NCBI GenBank assembly: GCA_964623895.1
Contig: CAZUWA010000003.1
Location: 1 to 59,475 of the forward strand
Length of the DNA stretch: 59,475 nucleotides
Reading direction: 5' to 3'
Origin: UBA11512 sp964623895
GTDB lineage: Bacteria; Bacillota; Clostridia; Oscillospirales; CAG-272
The translations under genes and the position numbers were made by a program. How positions within the stretch are numbered: position 1 is the stretch's first letter; each line of letters opens with the position of its first letter. This document shows, one piece after another, positions 36,486-44,816 of this stretch. A model generated the notes under the pieces. The model was given only the letters and a program-made list of their open reading frames with translations. It did not search any database and was not told the DNA's origin.

Positions 36486-37354
36486 CCGATAATAGCGCAA
36501 CAATCATCGACGGCAAAGCGCTTGCCAAAACCATTCGCAGCGAGATTTCGGCAGAATCCGACCGTTTTTTTCAAAAAAACGGTCGCGCCCCCGGACTCGC
36601 TGTCATCATTGTCGGAGAAGATCCCGCATCGAAAATTTATGTACGCAACAAGCATAAGGCTTGCGCCGAATGCGGCTTTTACTCAGAGGTCATTGAGTTG
36701 CCGGAAAGCACAGCCGAAAATCGATTGATCGACAAAATCGAAGAACTCAATGCGCGCCCTGAAATTGACGGCATTTTGGTACAACTACCCCTTCCCACGC
36801 ATATTGACAGTAAAAAAATCATCAACACCATACGTCCAGACAAAGATGTGGACGGATTTCATCCCATCAATGTCGGTAAACTTCTGACCGGCAATTATGT
36901 ACTGACGCCCTGCACGCCTGCAGGCGTGATCGAGATGCTTCATCGATATGGTGTGCGTATCGAAGGCAAGAAATGCGTGGTAGTGGGCAGAAGCAACATC
37001 GTCGGCAAGCCGATGTCTATCCTGCTCATGCAGGAAAACGGCACAGTGACCGTCTGTCACTCAAAAACAATTGATTTGAAGAACGAATGTTTGACCGCCG
37101 ATATTTTGATCGTCGCCGTCGGGCACGCACACCTTATTACCGCGGATATGATCAAGCCCGGAGCGGTCGTCATTGATGTCGGCGTCAATCGTTGTGAAAA
37201 CGGCACTCTTTGCGGCGATGTATGCTTTGAGGAAGCGAAATCCGTCGCTTCTATCATTTCCCCAGTTCCCGGAGGGGTCGGACCAATGACCATCACGATG
37301 TTAATGAAAAACACTCTTGTGGCAGCAATAAACAGAACTTTTGGCAAGGAATAA
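36482..37354 (+). CDS. folD: Methylenetetrahydrofolate dehydrogenase/cyclohydrolase FolD
   Basis: FolD is a bifunctional cytoplasmic enzyme interconverting 5,10-methylene-, 5,10-methenyl- and 10-formyl-tetrahydrofolate with NADP. The start is GTG, overlapping the lgt stop as GTGA, with GGAGGAG close before. The 290 residues include YVRNKHKACAECG with the catalytic Lys, GILVQLPLPTHID, CTPAGVIEML and the Rossmann signature VVVGRSNIVGKPMSILL. All are intact. Confidence 0.96.
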   Translation: MTDNSATIIDGKALAKTIRSEISAESDRFFQKNGRAPGLAVIIVGEDPASKIYVRNKHKACAECGFYSEVIELPESTAENRLIDKIEELNARPEIDGILVQLPLPTHIDSKKIINTIRPDKDVDGFHPINVGKLLTGNYVLTPCTPAGVIEMLHRYGVRIEGKKCVVVGRSNIVGKPMSILLMQENGTVTVCHSKTIDLKNECLTADILIVAVGHAHLITADMIKPGAVVIDVGVNRCENGTLCGDVCFEEAKSVASIISPVPGGVGPMTITMLMKNTLVAAINRTFGKE

Positions 37355-37355
37355 C

Positions 37356-38354
37356 ATGGAAAATAAAAAACGAATTCCGCTATGGTCTACACTTTTGATC
37401 GATCTTCTGTGTTTTTTGCTTCTTGCGGGAACACTTGCAGGCTATTTCCTGCTACTTCCGCGCACGGCAGTCGGAGAAGAACTAAATAATACCATGCCGC
37501 TCAAGACCTTTTCCCTTCCGGTAGGTGAAGGAGAATACAAAGCTTTGGAACAACTGGTCTTGAACCAAAAGAGCGGGGATTATCACCGTGAGATCCTTGA
37601 AAGCTATACAGATCCCGAAAAGCAATTGGTCATAACAAAAAACGAAGTCGGCACAGAAAACGAAAAGGTCACATGGTATGCAGTCGATGTCTATGTCACT
37701 GACATTACCGTTATTTCCACATATGTTTCGGTGGATGACAACGGCGAGATCGTCAACAAATCCGTTTTGAAGCAAGCTGAAGAATGCGATGCGCTCCTTG
37801 CTCTCACGGGGGATACTTTTTCAATGTCTCAGGACGGCATTATCGTGCGAAACGGATTACTTTACCGTAGCGACGTCCGCACCGCAAACGATATTTGTTT
37901 GCTCTCAATGGACGGAAGCATGCAGGTATACCGCTCGAAACAACTTTATACCATTGCCGATCTTGAAAAGAAAGGCGCATGGCAAGTCTTTACTTTCGGA
38001 CCTTCCCTGTTAGATGAAAACGGAGAACCAAAAGAAGAGTTCAATATTGCCGCTTCCCACCTTTCCGATCTTAGTTTTGAGCATCCGCGTACCGCCATGG
38101 GCATGGTCGAACCGGGACACTTTGTGTTCGTTTTGGTCGATGGAAGAGATGAGGGCTATTCGCGTGGCGCAACCTTTCCCGAACTTGCAAAGATCATGAA
38201 AAATGAAGGTTGCAGTGTTGCATATAATCTTGACGGCGGTCGCTCTGCCGTTATGACATATGAGGGCAAGTGGGTCAATCAACCGTACAAAAACGGCCGC
38301 GGAATCAGTGATATCATCTATCTTGCCAAATACAAGAAAGGAGAAGACAAATGA
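37356..38354 (+). CDS. Membrane-anchored phosphodiester glycosidase (NAGPA-domain) protein
   Basis: The 332-residue protein has an N-terminal membrane anchor (about 10-35) and then an extracytoplasmic domain. The C-terminal half has the NAGPA signature, with TAMGMVEPGHFVFVLVDGR, SRGATFPELAKIM and NLDGGRSAVM near residues 290-300. Proteins with this domain in bacteria act on glycosyl phosphodiesters, possibly of wall polymers; the specific substrate here is unknown. I chose the ATG at 37356 because AAGGA precedes it by 5 bases. It is the fifth gene of the operon, beginning right after folD, and overlaps the next small gene by 4 bases (ATGA). Confidence 0.88.
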   Translation: MENKKRIPLWSTLLIDLLCFLLLAGTLAGYFLLLPRTAVGEELNNTMPLKTFSLPVGEGEYKALEQLVLNQKSGDYHREILESYTDPEKQLVITKNEVGTENEKVTWYAVDVYVTDITVISTYVSVDDNGEIVNKSVLKQAEECDALLALTGDTFSMSQDGIIVRNGLLYRSDVRTANDICLLSMDGSMQVYRSKQLYTIADLEKKGAWQVFTFGPSLLDENGEPKEEFNIAASHLSDLSFEHPRTAMGMVEPGHFVFVLVDGRDEGYSRGATFPELAKIMKNEGCSVAYNLDGGRSAVMTYEGKWVNQPYKNGRGISDIIYLAKYKKGEDK

Positions 38355-38569
38355 ATCGTTTCTTAAAATATTTCAAGTTGATCTTCCCACACTACTTATT
38401 GGTCGTATCCGCAACGCTGATCACGCAATGGATCTTGACACTGTTCAACCCCAATCTCGGACTTTTGAGTATGAACAATATCGTAGTGTGCATTGAATTC
38501 ATTCTGCATTTTGTCATCTCGGCAGTTGGTGCAATTTTTTGGATCATCGACATTTATAGAAAAAAATAA
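38351..38569 (+). CDS. Small two-helix membrane protein, unknown
   Basis: The 72 residues contain two hydrophobic segments (about 10-30 and 42-66), with a basic start (MNRFLKYFK) and a basic end (YRKK). It overlaps the phosphodiester glycosidase gene by 4 bases and has an AAAGGAG site, so it is likely a genuine small gene co-expressed with it. No family recognised. Confidence 0.7.
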   Translation: MNRFLKYFKLIFPHYLLVVSATLITQWILTLFNPNLGLLSMNNIVVCIEFILHFVISAVGAIFWIIDIYRKK

Positions 38570-38590
38570 CAGAAAATTACCGTTGACATC

Positions 38591-38619
38591 TTGCAAAACA
38601 GAGCTGTTTTTGCTATAAT
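38591..38619 (+). promoter_or_regulatory. Promoter of aspS
   Basis: TTGCAA (38591-38596) and TATAAT (38614-38619) are 17 bases apart, with TGC in front of the -10. A TTGACA at 38583 is too far away (25 bases) to serve. Only 55 bases separate the -10 from the ATG, too few for a T-box leader. Confidence 0.8.
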
Positions 38620-38674
38620 GTCGGCGTTATAAACGATATCATACTGTCCGCACGGACAGAGACAGGAGCGATAT

Positions 38675-40468
38675 ATGGCAGAGTTTTTATCAAGCAATGA
38701 GAAGCGTACTCACTATTGCGGCGAGGTAACTGCGGCAGATGTCGGAAAAGAAGTATGTGTAATGGGTTGGTGCCAACGTCAAAGAGACCTTGGTGCGCTC
38801 ATTTTTATTGATCTGCGCGATCGTACCGGCATTCTTCAGCTTGCCTTCGACACCGAAAGCGACAAATCGATCTTTGACAAGGCGTTCGGTGTACGCGCAG
38901 AGTATGTCCTTGTTGCCAAAGGAAAAGTCAGAAAAAGAGGCGAGGGTGCTATCAATCCCCATCTTCCGACCGGCGAAATAGAAGTCTTCGTGAAGGAACT
39001 CAAGATTCTTTCCGCAGCACAGACACCTCCTTTTGAGGTTTCCGACAGCAAAAAGGTTAAGGACGAAACGGCGCTGAAATACAGATACCTCGACTTAAAA
39101 CGTCCGGAACTTCAGAGAAACATCAGAATGCGTCACGAGATCGCCAAAGTGGCAAGAGAATACTACTACGAGAACGGATTCTATGAGATTGAAACGCCGA
39201 TGATGATCAAATCAACTCCAGAAGGTGCAAGAGACTATCTCGTTCCTTCAAGAGTCCACCCCGGTTCATTTTATGCTCTTCCCCAGTCTCCGCAGATCTA
39301 CAAACAACTTCTGATGCTTGCCGGTTTCGACAGATACATTCAAATTGCAAGATGTTTCCGCGATGAAGATCTACGTGCAGACCGCCAGCCGGAATTCACA
39401 CAGATCGACCTTGAAATGTCCTTTGTGACACAAGAGGACATCATAGAGATCAACGAAGGATTCATCAAACGGGTATTCAAAGAAGTACTTGATGTGGACG
39501 TGCCCACTCCGATGCAGAGAATGACCTATTCCGACGCAATGAATCGTTACGGTTCGGACAAACCGGATACCAGATACGGTATGGAAATTGAAAACATTTC
39601 AGAAACGGTGAAAAACAGCAATTTCTCTGTCTTTTCTTCCGCACTTGAAGGGGATGGGATCGTTGCCGCCATTGTTGCAAAAAGTGCAGCCTCTTCCCTT
39701 TCGAGAAAAGAAATCGACAAACTGGCAGAACACGCAAAAGGTATCGGTGCAAAAGGTCTTGCATACATTCGTTGGCAAGAAGATCAGCCGAATTGCTCCT
39801 TTGCAAAGTTTCTTGCCGAGGGTGAACTGGATGCCATCGTTTCAAGACTCGGCATGACTAAGGGGGATGTCGCCCTCATTTGCGCAGACAAGAAGAAGGT
39901 AGTTCTGCCAACACTCGGAGCGCTGCGTACCTTGGTTGCAAAAAAACTGGACGTCATTCCGGAAGGTCAATTCAATTTTCTTTGGATCACCGAATTTCCC
40001 TTCTTTGAATGGAATGAAGATACCCAACATTGGGATGCCATGCACCACCCCTTTACCATGCCGTTAAGGGAATGTCTGCCGATGCTGGAAAGCGATCCCG
40101 GTTCCGTCCGAGCAGAATGCTACGACATGGTCTTGAACGGTACCGAACTGCTGTCCGGTTCGATCCGTATCACTGACTGGCAACTTCAGGAAAGGATGTT
40201 TAATCTTCTCGGGCTTTCGGAAGAGGATATCGAAAGGAAGTTCGGATTCCTTGTCGAAGCATACAAATACGGTGCCCCACCGCACGGCGGCTCCGGAATG
40301 GGGCTGGACAGACTTGCTATGGTGATGTGCGGAGCGGACAGCCTCAGAGATGTTCTTGCCTTCCCGAAGGTACAGAATGCGTCCGAATTGATGAGCCAGT
40401 GTCCCGCACCCGTGGATCCCGCAGACTTGTCGGTTTTGGGCATCGCCCTGACAGAAAAAGAAGATTGA
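38675..40468 (+). CDS. aspS: Aspartyl-tRNA synthetase
   Basis: This class II synthetase charges tRNA-Asp (and possibly tRNA-Asn in organisms lacking AsnRS). The 597-residue length is the bacterial type with the GAD insertion. The OB-fold anticodon domain (1-105) is followed by FRDEDLRADRQPEFTQIDLE (motif 2), the GAD insert (about 290-400) and GSGMGLDRLAMVM (motif 3). The ribosome binding site GACAGGAG is good. Whether it is discriminating cannot be told here, since no gatCAB genes are in the window. Confidence 0.96.
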   Translation: MAEFLSSNEKRTHYCGEVTAADVGKEVCVMGWCQRQRDLGALIFIDLRDRTGILQLAFDTESDKSIFDKAFGVRAEYVLVAKGKVRKRGEGAINPHLPTGEIEVFVKELKILSAAQTPPFEVSDSKKVKDETALKYRYLDLKRPELQRNIRMRHEIAKVAREYYYENGFYEIETPMMIKSTPEGARDYLVPSRVHPGSFYALPQSPQIYKQLLMLAGFDRYIQIARCFRDEDLRADRQPEFTQIDLEMSFVTQEDIIEINEGFIKRVFKEVLDVDVPTPMQRMTYSDAMNRYGSDKPDTRYGMEIENISETVKNSNFSVFSSALEGDGIVAAIVAKSAASSLSRKEIDKLAEHAKGIGAKGLAYIRWQEDQPNCSFAKFLAEGELDAIVSRLGMTKGDVALICADKKKVVLPTLGALRTLVAKKLDVIPEGQFNFLWITEFPFFEWNEDTQHWDAMHHPFTMPLRECLPMLESDPGSVRAECYDMVLNGTELLSGSIRITDWQLQERMFNLLGLSEEDIERKFGFLVEAYKYGAPPHGGSGMGLDRLAMVMCGADSLRDVLAFPKVQNASELMSQCPAPVDPADLSVLGIALTEKED

Positions 40469-40474
40469 TTGAAT

Positions 40475-40508
40475 TTTTAAGGCATCTGCGGTTGCAGATG
40501 CCTTAAAA
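40475..40508. terminator. Hairpin after aspS
   Basis: TTTTAAGGCATCTGC (40475-40489) and GCAGATGCCTTAAAA (40494-40508) are perfectly complementary with a GGTT loop. The plus-strand U run is missing, so termination on this strand may be partial; read on the minus strand the stem ends in TTTT. Confidence 0.55.
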
Positions 40509-40562
40509 GCAGAAAAGATCAATTTTTCAGTAGTTTTCGCTATAAAAATCATGAATAAACTG

Positions 40563-40591
40563 TTGCTTTTTTTTTAGAAATATGCTACAAT
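40563..40591 (+). promoter_or_regulatory. Promoter of the repeat surface protein gene
   Basis: TTGCTT (40563-40568) and TACAAT (40586-40591) are 17 bases apart, with TATGC in front of the -10. It is preceded by a T tract between the two boxes. Confidence 0.7.
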
Positions 40592-40637
40592 ACGCACAGA
40601 TCGAATGATCAATATATCATGAAAGTGAGAAACGATT

Positions 40638-41732
40638 ATGAAAAAGTTTATCGCAATTCTTTTGGTTGCCATAATGGCTATGAGCCTTTGTGCAATCAAC
40701 ACTTCTGCAACAGATAAAACCGTTGATGAAAACGGCAACTACATTGCCGCAAGTGTTACAAACTTCGGCTTTTCGAGTTTCGGTGACCTTAACAAGCCCG
40801 AAAACATCCTTGATGGTGATGAAAGCACCTGTACCGGTTCTAACTTTAGTGAAGGCACCGAGCAAGGCATTTACTTCAATCTGAAGAAGATTGGATACGT
40901 TGATAGGATCTTCATTCAGTGCAAAGAGGAAGGTACCACTACTCATGAAGATGGCACTACCCGAGGAACATACAGTATCTATGCAGTAAACGGTGAGAAG
41001 ACCGAATTAATTGCAGAAAATGTACCGGCAATTACCGGTACAAACGGCGGTTATACTGTGAAACTCGATAAGGCTGTAAAGGCTGAGTCCATTAAGGTTG
41101 TCATCACCTCTTGGCAGGGCAACTGTTGGGCTTGCGTAGCTGATATGACTGTTCACCACGCTGAAGGAACTGAACTCATTGATGTTATTGTTGATGAAAA
41201 CGGAAACTATATTCCAGAAAGTGTTACAAACTTCGGCTTTTCTGACTTTGGAAATATCAATAAACCCGAAAACATTCTTGATGGTGATGAAAAAACTTGT
41301 ACGGGTTCCGGTTTTAATGAAGATGCCGAACAAGGTATTTACTTCAATCTAAAAAAAGCCGGATATGTTGACACCATCTTCATTCAGTGCAAAGAGGAAG
41401 GTACCACTACTCATGAAGATGGCACTACCCGAGGAACATACAGTATCTATGCAGTAAACGGTGAGAAGACCGAATTAATTGCAGAAAATGTACCGGCAAT
41501 TACCGGTACAAACGGCGGTTATACTGTGAAACTCGGTAAGGCTGTAAAGGCTGAGTCCATTAAAGTTGTCATCACCTCTTGGCAGGGCGATTGTTGGGCT
41601 TGTATCGCCGATATGACCGTTCACCAAGGAGAGGAACCTGTTAACACGGGTGATGCTACTGTGATGATCGCTGTGGTTGCGGTAGTTGCACTCTTCGGCA
41701 CCGCTGTCATCGTAAAGAAAGTTCACGACTGA
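40638..41732 (+). CDS. Surface protein with two near-identical discoidin-like repeats and an NTGD-type membrane tail
   Basis: The 364 residues start with a signal peptide (about 1-25), then two repeats of 156 residues (about 29-184 and 185-336) each opening VDENGNYI, and end in NTGDATVMIAV, a hydrophobic segment and VKKVHD. The repeats have the sandwich-like pattern of F5/8 (discoidin, CBM32-like) domains: PENILDGDE, GIYFNLKK, IFIQC and SIKVVITSWQG. This is a judgement from pattern, not from a search. Discoidin domains bind glycans. The NTGD tail resembles tails of Clostridia surface proteins and could be a non-canonical sortase signal or a plain anchor. Each repeat contains conserved Cys (IQC, WAC). 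It has its own promoter and terminator. Confidence 0.8.
   Translation: MKKFIAILLVAIMAMSLCAINTSATDKTVDENGNYIAASVTNFGFSSFGDLNKPENILDGDESTCTGSNFSEGTEQGIYFNLKKIGYVDRIFIQCKEEGTTTHEDGTTRGTYSIYAVNGEKTELIAENVPAITGTNGGYTVKLDKAVKAESIKVVITSWQGNCWACVADMTVHHAEGTELIDVIVDENGNYIPESVTNFGFSDFGNINKPENILDGDEKTCTGSGFNEDAEQGIYFNLKKAGYVDTIFIQCKEEGTTTHEDGTTRGTYSIYAVNGEKTELIAENVPAITGTNGGYTVKLGKAVKAESIKVVITSWQGDCWACIADMTVHQGEEPVNTGDATVMIAVVAVVALFGTAVIVKKVHD
40908..41067 (+). repeat. Internal DNA repeat, copy 1 (160 bp identical to copy 2)
   Basis: Bases 40908-41067 are identical to 41376-41535 (offset 468). Outside this block the copies differ at many positions towards the repeat start, while towards the end only single changes occur. 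Confidence 0.9.
41376..41535 (+). repeat. Internal DNA repeat, copy 2 (160 bp identical to copy 1)
   Basis: Second copy of the perfect 160-bp block in the repeat surface protein gene, 468 bases (156 codons) downstream of the first. Confidence 0.9.
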
Positions 41733-41740
41733 TATTTAAA

Positions 41741-41774
41741 AAATACTACTCCCATCATTGGGAGTAGTATTTTT
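41741..41774 (+). terminator. Terminator of the repeat surface protein gene
   Basis: AAATACTACTCCCA (41741-41754) and TGGGAGTAGTATTT (41759-41772) form a perfect 14-bp stem with a TCAT loop, ending in TTTTT. Confidence 0.9.
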
Positions 41775-41806
41775 GCAAATTTTAACTATTTTTTTCAATT
41801 TATGTA

Positions 41807-41835
41807 TTGCAAAAATCAAAAAAATGTTATACAAT
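41807..41835 (+). promoter_or_regulatory. Promoter of upp
   Basis: TTGCAA (41807-41812) and TACAAT (41830-41835) are 17 bases apart and 35 bases before the upp start. No PyrR-binding leader or attenuator structure was seen in the short 5' region. Confidence 0.75.
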
Positions 41836-41870
41836 TGGAAAGATAAAAATTAAAAACAAGGAGAATGAAA

Positions 41871-42500
41871 ATGAGTACACTGCACGTCATTGATCATCCA
41901 CTCATCCAGCACAAATTGACAATCATGAGAAAGAAGGAAACCAGCACAAAGGATTTCCGCGAATTATTGGAAGAGATTTCCTGTCTCATGGGTTATGAGA
42001 TCACAAGAGACCTGCCGCTCGATGATGTTGAGATCGAGACACCTCTTCAAAAGATGGTTGCCAAGGAGGTTTCCGGCAAAAAACTCGCCATCGTACCCAT
42101 TTTGCGTGCGGGTCTTGGCATGGTAGACGGACTTCGTTCCCTTGTTCCTGTTGCAAGAGTCGGTCACATCGGTCTTTACAGAGACCCGGAAACACATCTG
42201 CCTATTGAATACTACTGCAAACTTCCGGCTGATATCGAAAACCGTATCGTCATCGTTGCAGATCCGATGCTGGCTACCGGCGGTTCTGCTTCCGGTGCGC
42301 TTACCATGCTCAAGAAAAGAGGTTGCAAGACAATGAAATTGATGTGTCTCGTTGCCGCTCCCGAAGGCATCAAAAAGGTACAGGAAGATCACCCGGATGT
42401 TGATATCTATGTTGCTGCAGTTGATGAGTGTCTCAATGATCATGCATACATTATTCCCGGTCTGGGTGACGCAGGCGACCGGATCTTCGGTACAAAATAA
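41871..42500 (+). CDS. upp: Uracil phosphoribosyltransferase
   Basis: The enzyme salvages uracil to UMP using PRPP. I chose the ATG at 41871, since AAGGAG lies 7 bases before it while the ATG at 41865 almost touches the site. That gives 209 residues, the usual length. The PRPP-binding loop is VIVADPMLATGGSASGA, and the C-terminal uracil-binding region includes YIIPGLGDAGDR. It has its own promoter and a shared terminator. Confidence 0.96.
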   Translation: MSTLHVIDHPLIQHKLTIMRKKETSTKDFRELLEEISCLMGYEITRDLPLDDVEIETPLQKMVAKEVSGKKLAIVPILRAGLGMVDGLRSLVPVARVGHIGLYRDPETHLPIEYYCKLPADIENRIVIVADPMLATGGSASGALTMLKKRGCKTMKLMCLVAAPEGIKKVQEDHPDVDIYVAAVDECLNDHAYIIPGLGDAGDRIFGTK

Positions 42501-42502
42501 TT

Positions 42503-42541
42503 AAAATAAGAACCTTTCCGCTGTGGAAAGGTTCTTATTTT
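42503..42541. terminator. Long bidirectional terminator between upp and the radical SAM gene
   Basis: AAAATAAGAACCTTTCC (42503-42519) and GGAAAGGTTCTTATTTT (42525-42541) form a perfect 17-bp stem with a 5-base loop. TTT continues on the plus strand after the stem. On the minus strand it overlaps the last codons and stop of the radical SAM gene and is followed by TTAATTATTTTG. Confidence 0.85.
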
Positions 42542-43380
42542 TTATCAAAACGTGTTGCATATCCGCAGGTTTTGCATAACGGATGGAAAAGCCTGTTTTT
42601 TAAGAAACCCTCTTTCATGCGAACCGCCATGTCCGAGGAAAGAATTTCCTCCGGTTCTGCCGTAAAAAGATTACCGAGAGGAATGCACCCTTCCCCATCA
42701 AGACAACACGGAACGACCGTTCCATCGACAAGCACCGCGATATGATCAATCAATGCTCTACATCTTCCGCAGGCGCGGATCTGATCTGCATTGATGTTTG
42801 GCCAAACAAATCGTTCATCATATTCCAAAAAGAGTTTTTCTTTAACCGTATATCCACGCCCGTTTTTTGACCAAAAGCCTGGAATTTTCTCTTTGATCAG
42901 CGAAAAAACAACACCATTTTCGCTGTTTTCACCCGCTTCCATGCCATCAAGATTCCAAAGACGCAAAACAGTGATAATGGACTTTTCAGAGGATCGTACG
43001 GCGAAATCAATGCAATCGGAATAGTATTCCTCACGAAACTGTGGATTTGCCTGCTTACTGTGAAGAGAGATGTTGACTTTGTAGAGCGAAGAATGCTTAA
43101 ATAAAACTGCTTCACACTTTTTTAAAAGTGTACCGTTGGTCGTTAGGATCACCTTATAGCCAAGGGAATCACAGATCGACAGAATTTCGTCAAGTTGCGG
43201 ATGCGTTGTTGGCTCACCCAATACATGGAGACATAGGTAATCGGTGTAGGGACGCAGTTTCTTTGAAAGTAAAGAGAATTCTTCAGGGCTCATTCTCCGT
43301 GCACTTCGTCCGCATCCCGGACAAAAGGAGCAGGAAAGATTGCAAATGTTGGTGATCTCTATGTAGATGCGTTTAAACAT
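42535..43380 (-). CDS. Radical SAM/SPASM-like protein, function unknown
   Basis: The start is the ATG at 43380, giving 281 residues; the open frame extends upstream into MATE sequence. The radical SAM cluster is C13-N-L-S-C17-S-F-C20 (CX3CX2C). The C-terminal part has a Cys-rich SPASM or twitch-type pattern: CGRC, VVPCCLDGEGC and PLCKTCGY. Such proteins act in peptide maturation, cofactor or tRNA-related chemistry. No precursor peptide gene was found next to it. It overlaps the upstream MATE gene by 22 bases and is the last gene of the miaB operon. Substrate unknown. Confidence 0.8.
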   Translation of the reverse strand: MFKRIYIEITNICNLSCSFCPGCGRSARRMSPEEFSLLSKKLRPYTDYLCLHVLGEPTTHPQLDEILSICDSLGYKVILTTNGTLLKKCEAVLFKHSSLYKVNISLHSKQANPQFREEYYSDCIDFAVRSSEKSIITVLRLWNLDGMEAGENSENGVVFSLIKEKIPGFWSKNGRGYTVKEKLFLEYDERFVWPNINADQIRACGRCRALIDHIAVLVDGTVVPCCLDGEGCIPLGNLFTAEPEEILSSDMAVRMKEGFLKNRLFHPLCKTCGYATRFDKK

Positions 43381-44801
43381 AATTCTTCGATTTGTTCGCG
43401 TTGATGCTGACGAAGTAGCTTTTTCTTCAGTACAAGGAAATAGATAAACTGTGCAATAATGGTAACTACCCAAGAAATCGGATAGGAATAAAAGAGAACA
43501 TCCAGTTCATGGAACTGCCTAAATACAGTATAGATCCACAGAATGCGTAATCCGCAAACACCGGTTAAACAGATCAACGTTGGACCAAGCGATGCCCCCA
43601 TACCACGCAAACTACCACTGAAAACGTCCATGATACCGCAGGTAAAGTAACTCAATGCAATGATCGTTAAACGGATCATGCCGTATTTTATGGCTTCATT
43701 GGCATTTTCACCGTTTGAGGTATTGATGTATAATTTCAGAAGCTGCTCGCCGAACAGTGTGGCAAGGCATCCCATTGATAACCCAACAGCGGTAACCATT
43801 GCTACACATGTGCCTGTGATTTTTCCTATTTTTTGAGGCTTTCCTGCCCCGATATTCTGACCAATAAAAGAAAGCGCAGAATGGTGGAAGGCATTCATAG
43901 CCGTATAAATAAAACCTTCTATACTACCTGAAGCCACACTTCCGGTAACAACCGCTGTAATTTTAAAGGAATTCACCGCAGACTGAATAATAATGTTTGA
44001 AATAGAAAAAAGTGAGCCTTGAAGTCCTGCAGGTACGCCAATCTTAATGAGTTCCCAGAGACGTTTCGGATAAATGCGAAGCTTAGATAGTTCCAATTTA
44101 TACGCACCGTTTGCTTTTTTGCAAAGATACCAAATCACCAAGCCTGCCGCAACAAACTGGGAAACAGAAGAGGCAAAAGCAACGCCATCGACACTTCTAT
44201 GAAAGCAGATGACAGTCACCAAATTAAGCAAAACATTCACCACACCCGAAATGGTCAAAAAAATCAGCGGATGTGTGGTATCCCCCGCTGCTCGCAGGAT
44301 CGCTGCACCAAAGTTATAAACAAGCGTTGCCGGAATACCGACAAAATAGATCCGCAGATAGAGAGTCGATAGATCAATCACTTCTTCCAGTGTTCCCATC
44401 CAAGTCAAAAACTGTCTTGCACCGACAAAGCCAATAATAAAGCAGATCACACCGCCAATAAGTGAAAGAAAAATAGACGTATGAACGGTTTCATGGGTCT
44501 TTTGTCTGTCTCCCGCACCTATATATCGTGCAGTAAAAACAGAAGTTCCGACAGAAAGACCGATAAACATATTAATGATCAAATTGATGAGCGGACCAGT
44601 GCCGCCGATGGCAGCAAGTCCCTGATCTCCATTTTCGGCAAGTCGTCCTACTACAATAAGATCTGCTGTATTAAAAGAAAGCTGCAATACGCCTGTCAAA
44701 ATCAAAGGGATGGAATAACTAAGCAATTTGGGAATCAAATTACCGGTCGTCAGGTCATGGCTGTCCGAAGAATGTAACATTCTGCGTTTGGATAAATTCA
44801 A
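43359..44801 (-). CDS. MATE-family efflux transporter
   Basis: MATE proteins export drugs or metabolites in exchange for sodium or protons. The 480 residues show about 12 helices, with the N-terminal SYSIPLILTGVLQ and the GRLAENGDQGLAAIGGTG pattern of the family. The start is a TTG at 44801: GGAAGG lies 7 bases upstream, while the next ATG (44780) has no site. It follows the NERD gene by 15 bases. Confidence 0.9.
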   Translation of the reverse strand: MNLSKRRMLHSSDSHDLTTGNLIPKLLSYSIPLILTGVLQLSFNTADLIVVGRLAENGDQGLAAIGGTGPLINLIINMFIGLSVGTSVFTARYIGAGDRQKTHETVHTSIFLSLIGGVICFIIGFVGARQFLTWMGTLEEVIDLSTLYLRIYFVGIPATLVYNFGAAILRAAGDTTHPLIFLTISGVVNVLLNLVTVICFHRSVDGVAFASSVSQFVAAGLVIWYLCKKANGAYKLELSKLRIYPKRLWELIKIGVPAGLQGSLFSISNIIIQSAVNSFKITAVVTGSVASGSIEGFIYTAMNAFHHSALSFIGQNIGAGKPQKIGKITGTCVAMVTAVGLSMGCLATLFGEQLLKLYINTSNGENANEAIKYGMIRLTIIALSYFTCGIMDVFSGSLRGMGASLGPTLICLTGVCGLRILWIYTVFRQFHELDVLFYSYPISWVVTIIAQFIYFLVLKKKLLRQHQREQIEELCLNAST

Positions 44802-44816
44802 GATATCGCCTTCCTT

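Noticed and set aside
38583..38619. TTGACA as the aspS -35
   Set aside because: The spacing to TATAAT is 25 bases, too long; TTGCAA at 17 bases is the better match.
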